Source: an uncultured Verrucomicrobia subdivision 3 bacterium (lineage in GTDB: Bacteria; Verrucomicrobiota; Verrucomicrobiia; Limisphaerales; UBA11358). Taken from it: a DNA stretch of 51,825 nucleotides. Location: NCBI GenBank assembly GCA_903842235.1, contig CAIMLG010000047.1, positions 1 to 51,825 of the forward strand, in the 5' to 3' direction. The first letter of the stretch is position 1; each line of letters starts with the position of its first letter. Below, piece after piece: positions 48,355 through 51,825 of this stretch. Made by a program: the position numbers and the translations under genes. Below the pieces are notes generated by a model. It did no database searches, had not been told where the DNA came from, and saw nothing but the letters and a program-made list of their open reading frames with translations.

Positions 48355-50001
48355 ATGAAATATCTGAACTCATTTGCTTGGCTGCTCGCGGGCATCATTT
48401 TGCCGGTCACCGCTGCCATCGGCGCACCCGCGCGGCCCAACGTCATCCTCATCATGGTGGACGACATGGGGTTTTCGGACCTCGGCTGTTACGGCAGCGA
48501 AATTGCCACGCCCACCATCGACTCGCTGGCCAAGGGTGGGGTGCGCTTTTCGCATTTTTACAATAACGCCCGCTGCTGTCCCACGCGGGCCACGCTGATG
48601 ACCGGACTGGCGCCGCACCAGGCCGGCATCGGCCACATGACCGTGGAACCCGGCTATAAGGAAGTCAAAAACGCCCCGCCCGCCTATCAGGGCAACCTCA
48701 ATGACTCCTGCGTCACCCTTGCGCAAGTCGCCCGCCGCGCCGGCTACGCCACGTTCATGACCGGCAAATGGCATCTCTCGGGCGCGAACCAGGAAGACTG
48801 GCCGCTCCAGCGTGGGTTCGATCAATACTACGGCTGCATCTCCGGCGCGGCGCGCTATTTTTATCCGACCGGCGAGCGCATCATGTATTCCGGCAACACC
48901 GCCGACCGCAATCCCAAGAGCACCACCGACCAGCCCTTCTACACGACCGACGCCTTCACGGATCACGGCTTGGAGTTCATTGCCAAGAACCCGGCCGGGA
49001 CGAACAGTCGTCCGTTTTTCTGGTATCTGGCGTTCAACGCGCCGCACTGGCCGTTGCAGGCGCCCGAAGTGGACATCGCCAAGTATCGCGACCAATACAA
49101 AATCGGCTGGGACCAACTGCGGGCGCAACGCTACCAGCGGGAAATTGCCCTGGGACTGATCGATCCGAAATGGTCGCTCTCGCCGCGCGATCCCGGCGTG
49201 CCCGCCTGGGAATCCTTGAGCGCCGCCCAAAAAGAAGATCTTTCCCTGCGCATGGCCATCTACGCCGCGATGATTGATCATGTGGATCAGAACCTCGCCA
49301 AGCTGGTGGCTTTTCTGAAGGCGAAAAACCTGTTCGATAACACGCTCATCCTGTTCCTTTCCGACAATGGCGCTTGTGCGGAAGGCGGCGTTTTCCCGCG
49401 CGGCGATATTTTCGATGTGGCCAAGCGTAACGAATCGCCCGACATCTCCGTGGGTCAGGGCTGGGCCAATGCCTCGGACACGCCCTTCCGACTCTACAAG
49501 CACTATTCGCATGAAGGCGGCACTGCCACCCCGTTCTTCATGCACTGGCCGGCGCGCATCCCGCCCCGGGCGGCGTGGTATGATGAACCCGCCCAGATCA
49601 TTGATATCATGCCTACCTTGGTGGAGGTCGTGGGCGGGCAATATCCGAAGACGTTTGGCGGGCACGACATTTTGCCGGGCGAAGGCGTCTCGCTGACGCC
49701 GGCGTTTGCTGGCGCGTCGCTCCTGCGAAAACAACCCTTGTTCATGGAGCATGAGGGCAACGCCTTTGTTCACGCCGGCGATTGGAAGCTGGTGGGCCGC
49801 GGGGTCACGCCACCCAAGGGGCTGCAAGTCCAAAAGTGGGAGCTCTATAATTTGAAGGATGATCGCTCCGAATTGCATGATCTCGCGGCGGCCATGCCGG
49901 AGAAAGTGCAGGCCATGTCCGCCCAATGGGTGGCCTGGGCCAACCGCGCCCATGTGTATCCGAAAACCCTGGCCAAGCCGGGCGGGGCTATCGAAGAATA
50001 A
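48355..50001 (+). CDS. Secreted arylsulfatase
   Basis: RPNVILIMVDDMGFSDLGCYGSEIATPTIDSLA; ARCCPTRATLMTGLAPHQAGI; TGKWHLSG; LSDNGACAEGG. ATG at 48349 also possible. Confidence 0.95.
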   Translation: MKYLNSFAWLLAGIILPVTAAIGAPARPNVILIMVDDMGFSDLGCYGSEIATPTIDSLAKGGVRFSHFYNNARCCPTRATLMTGLAPHQAGIGHMTVEPGYKEVKNAPPAYQGNLNDSCVTLAQVARRAGYATFMTGKWHLSGANQEDWPLQRGFDQYYGCISGAARYFYPTGERIMYSGNTADRNPKSTTDQPFYTTDAFTDHGLEFIAKNPAGTNSRPFFWYLAFNAPHWPLQAPEVDIAKYRDQYKIGWDQLRAQRYQREIALGLIDPKWSLSPRDPGVPAWESLSAAQKEDLSLRMAIYAAMIDHVDQNLAKLVAFLKAKNLFDNTLILFLSDNGACAEGGVFPRGDIFDVAKRNESPDISVGQGWANASDTPFRLYKHYSHEGGTATPFFMHWPARIPPRAAWYDEPAQIIDIMPTLVEVVGGQYPKTFGGHDILPGEGVSLTPAFAGASLLRKQPLFMEHEGNAFVHAGDWKLVGRGVTPPKGLQVQKWELYNLKDDRSELHDLAAAMPEKVQAMSAQWVAWANRAHVYPKTLAKPGGAIEE

Positions 50002-50075
50002 ACACCCCGGATTCATCCTTACGGACGATGGACAAACCCGTCGGCCATGAATAATAATTTGCCCCCTGATCACAC

Positions 50076-51825
50076 CATGAAATCAAACTATCTTAATTCC
50101 GCCTGTCAGATCGGCGCCCGCCTGCTATTGGCCGCCACCTTGTCCCTCCCCTGTCTTTCGGCCCTGGGCGCCGCCTGGCAGCCCGTCGCCGGCAAAATGA
50201 TGACCCGTTGGGGGCGGGAGGTGACGCCCGAGAATGCCTGGCGGGAATATCCGCGTCCGCAAATGGAGCGCGCCAACTGGCAGGATTTGAACGGCCTTTG
50301 GGATTACGCCATCGCGCCCAAGGCGGATGCGCAGCCCGCCGCGTGGACCGGAAAAATCCTGGTGCCCTTCGCGCCCGAAGCCTCGCTCTCCGGCGTCGGC
50401 CAGCAGTTGCAGCCAGATCAATCGCTCTGGTATCGCCGCACGTTCGACGGGGCGCCCCAAGCCGGCCAGCGGCTCCGGCTGAACTTTGAAGCCGTGGATT
50501 ACCAAGCCACCATCTGGGTCAACGGCCGCGAAGTCGGCGCGCACACTGGTGGTTCCACGCCCTTTTCCTTCGACATCACGGACGTCGTTAAAGCGGGCGC
50601 CAATGAAATCGTCGTGCGCGTCTGGGATGCCACCGGCGGCGCCCAATTGCGCGGCAAGCAGACCCTCAACCCCAATGGTATCTGGTATACCCGCGTTTCC
50701 GGCATCTGGCAGACCGTCTGGCTGGAGACGGTTGCGGATCGCCATATCGCCGACCTCAAGCTCGCCACGAGCATCAGTCCGGCGACGATTACCGTTGCCC
50801 CGGAGCTGGCGGGGAAATCTGCGGCTGGTGAGAAACTGCGCGTCACCGCTTCGTTAAATGGCAAAAAAGTCGCCACGGCCGAAGGCGCCGGCGAACTGAA
50901 ATTGAAAATTGCCGACGCCAAATTGTGGTCGCCCGCGCATCCCGCGCTCTACGATTTGAATATCGAATTGCTCGATGGCAGCGGCAAGGTGCTGGACACC
51001 GTGCGCTCCTACGCCGGCCTTCGGGAAGTGGGCCGGAAACAGGACGCCGCCGGCAACTGGCAATTCACCCTCAACGGCGAAGTCATTTTTCACTGGGGCC
51101 CGCTGGATCAGGGCTGGTGGCCGGACGGCTTGCTCACGCCGCCCTCGGAGGCCGCCATGCGCTCGGATGTGGATTTCCTCAAATCGGCCGGGTTTAACAT
51201 GATTCGCAAACACATCAAAGTGGAGCCGCGCCGCTACTATGCCTATTGCGACCGCGTGGGCATGCTGCTCTGGCAGGATCAGGTCAGCGGCGGCAAAGGG
51301 GCCAAGTGGACGCACCTGCAGCCAAATCCCGTGGATGCCGAATGGTCCGATGCGGATCACGCCCAGTGGATGCAGGAGTTGAAAGCCATGATGGACGAGC
51401 TGCACAACGTGCCCGCCATCGTCGTCTGGACGCCCTTCAACGAAGCCTGGGGGCAGCACCGCACCGTGGAAGTCGGCCGGTGGATGATGGCTTACGATCC
51501 CAGCCGGTTGATCAATATTGCCAGCGGCGGCAATTTCTGGCCCGCCGGCCACATTGCCGATCAGCACAGCTACCCCAACCCCGGTTTTCCCCTGCAGAAT
51601 GAGCGGTTTTCCGATTACGTCAAAGTCGTCGGCGAATTTGGCGGCCACGGCTGGCCGGTGGAAGGCCACCTCTGGAACCCGGGCGCCCGCAACTGGGGCT
51701 ACGGCGGTTTGCCCAAGGACAAGGAAGAATATCTCGCCCGCTACGAAAAATCCCTCGATGTCCTCGTGGATTTGAAATCCAAAGGCGTCTGCGCCGGCGT
51801 CTATACCCAGACCACCGACGTGGAA
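50076..51825 (+). CDS. Secreted glycoside hydrolase family 2 protein, partial, continues off the right edge (absent from the ORF track)
   Basis: Manual translation MKSNYLNSACQIGARLLLAATLSLPCLSALGAAWQPVAGKMMTRWGREVTPENAWREYPRPQMERANWQDLNGLWDYAI...HWGPLDQGWWPDGLLTPPSEAA...VVWTPFNEAWGQHRTVE...VVGEFGGHG; no stop to the window end. Confidence 0.93.

Noticed and set aside
1-51825. CRISPR arrays, transposons, prophage, tRNA/rRNA genes
   Set aside because: No regularly spaced repeats, transposase/integrase ORFs, structural phage genes or recognisable tRNA/rRNA sequence found by reading.

Overview
This high-GC window looks like a Verrucomicrobia/PVC-type chromosome; that taxonomy is inferred from gene content and I could not search a database. 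Left to right it contains: (1) the 5' part of a kdp K+-ATPase operon on the minus strand (kdpA partial, kdpF and a further 27-aa membrane ORF, the last three all absent from the supplied ORF track); (2) a two-partner secretion pair (TpsA/FHA-like plus TpsB/FhaC-like); (3) an AraC-family regulator; (4) a large membrane/TPR protein; (5) a tightly packed cassette of LpxH-like phosphoesterase, MurG-like glycosyltransferase and GH1 enzyme, with a 203-nt out-of-frame overlap between the first two; (6) polyphosphate kinase; (7) a minus-strand pair of a secreted six-hairpin-like protein and a GH2 enzyme, ending in a strong intrinsic terminator; (8) a beta-propeller sensor histidine kinase with no response regulator nearby; (9) a 1967-aa autotransporter-associated beta-strand repeat protein; (10) a roughly 19-kb unidirectional run of predicted secreted enzymes (2 GH43, 1 GH5-like, 7 sulfatases, 2 GH2) that resembles a sulfated-polysaccharide degradation locus with no transporter in view. 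The best candidates for novelty are the phosphoesterase/GT/GH1 cassette, the sulfatase with a CSAAR active-site motif in place of CxPxR, the transporter-less sulfatase locus with recurrent charged C-terminal tails, and the kdp leader with a mutually exclusive hairpin pair and a possible leader peptide. I saw no CRISPR array, tRNA, rRNA, transposase or phage genes.
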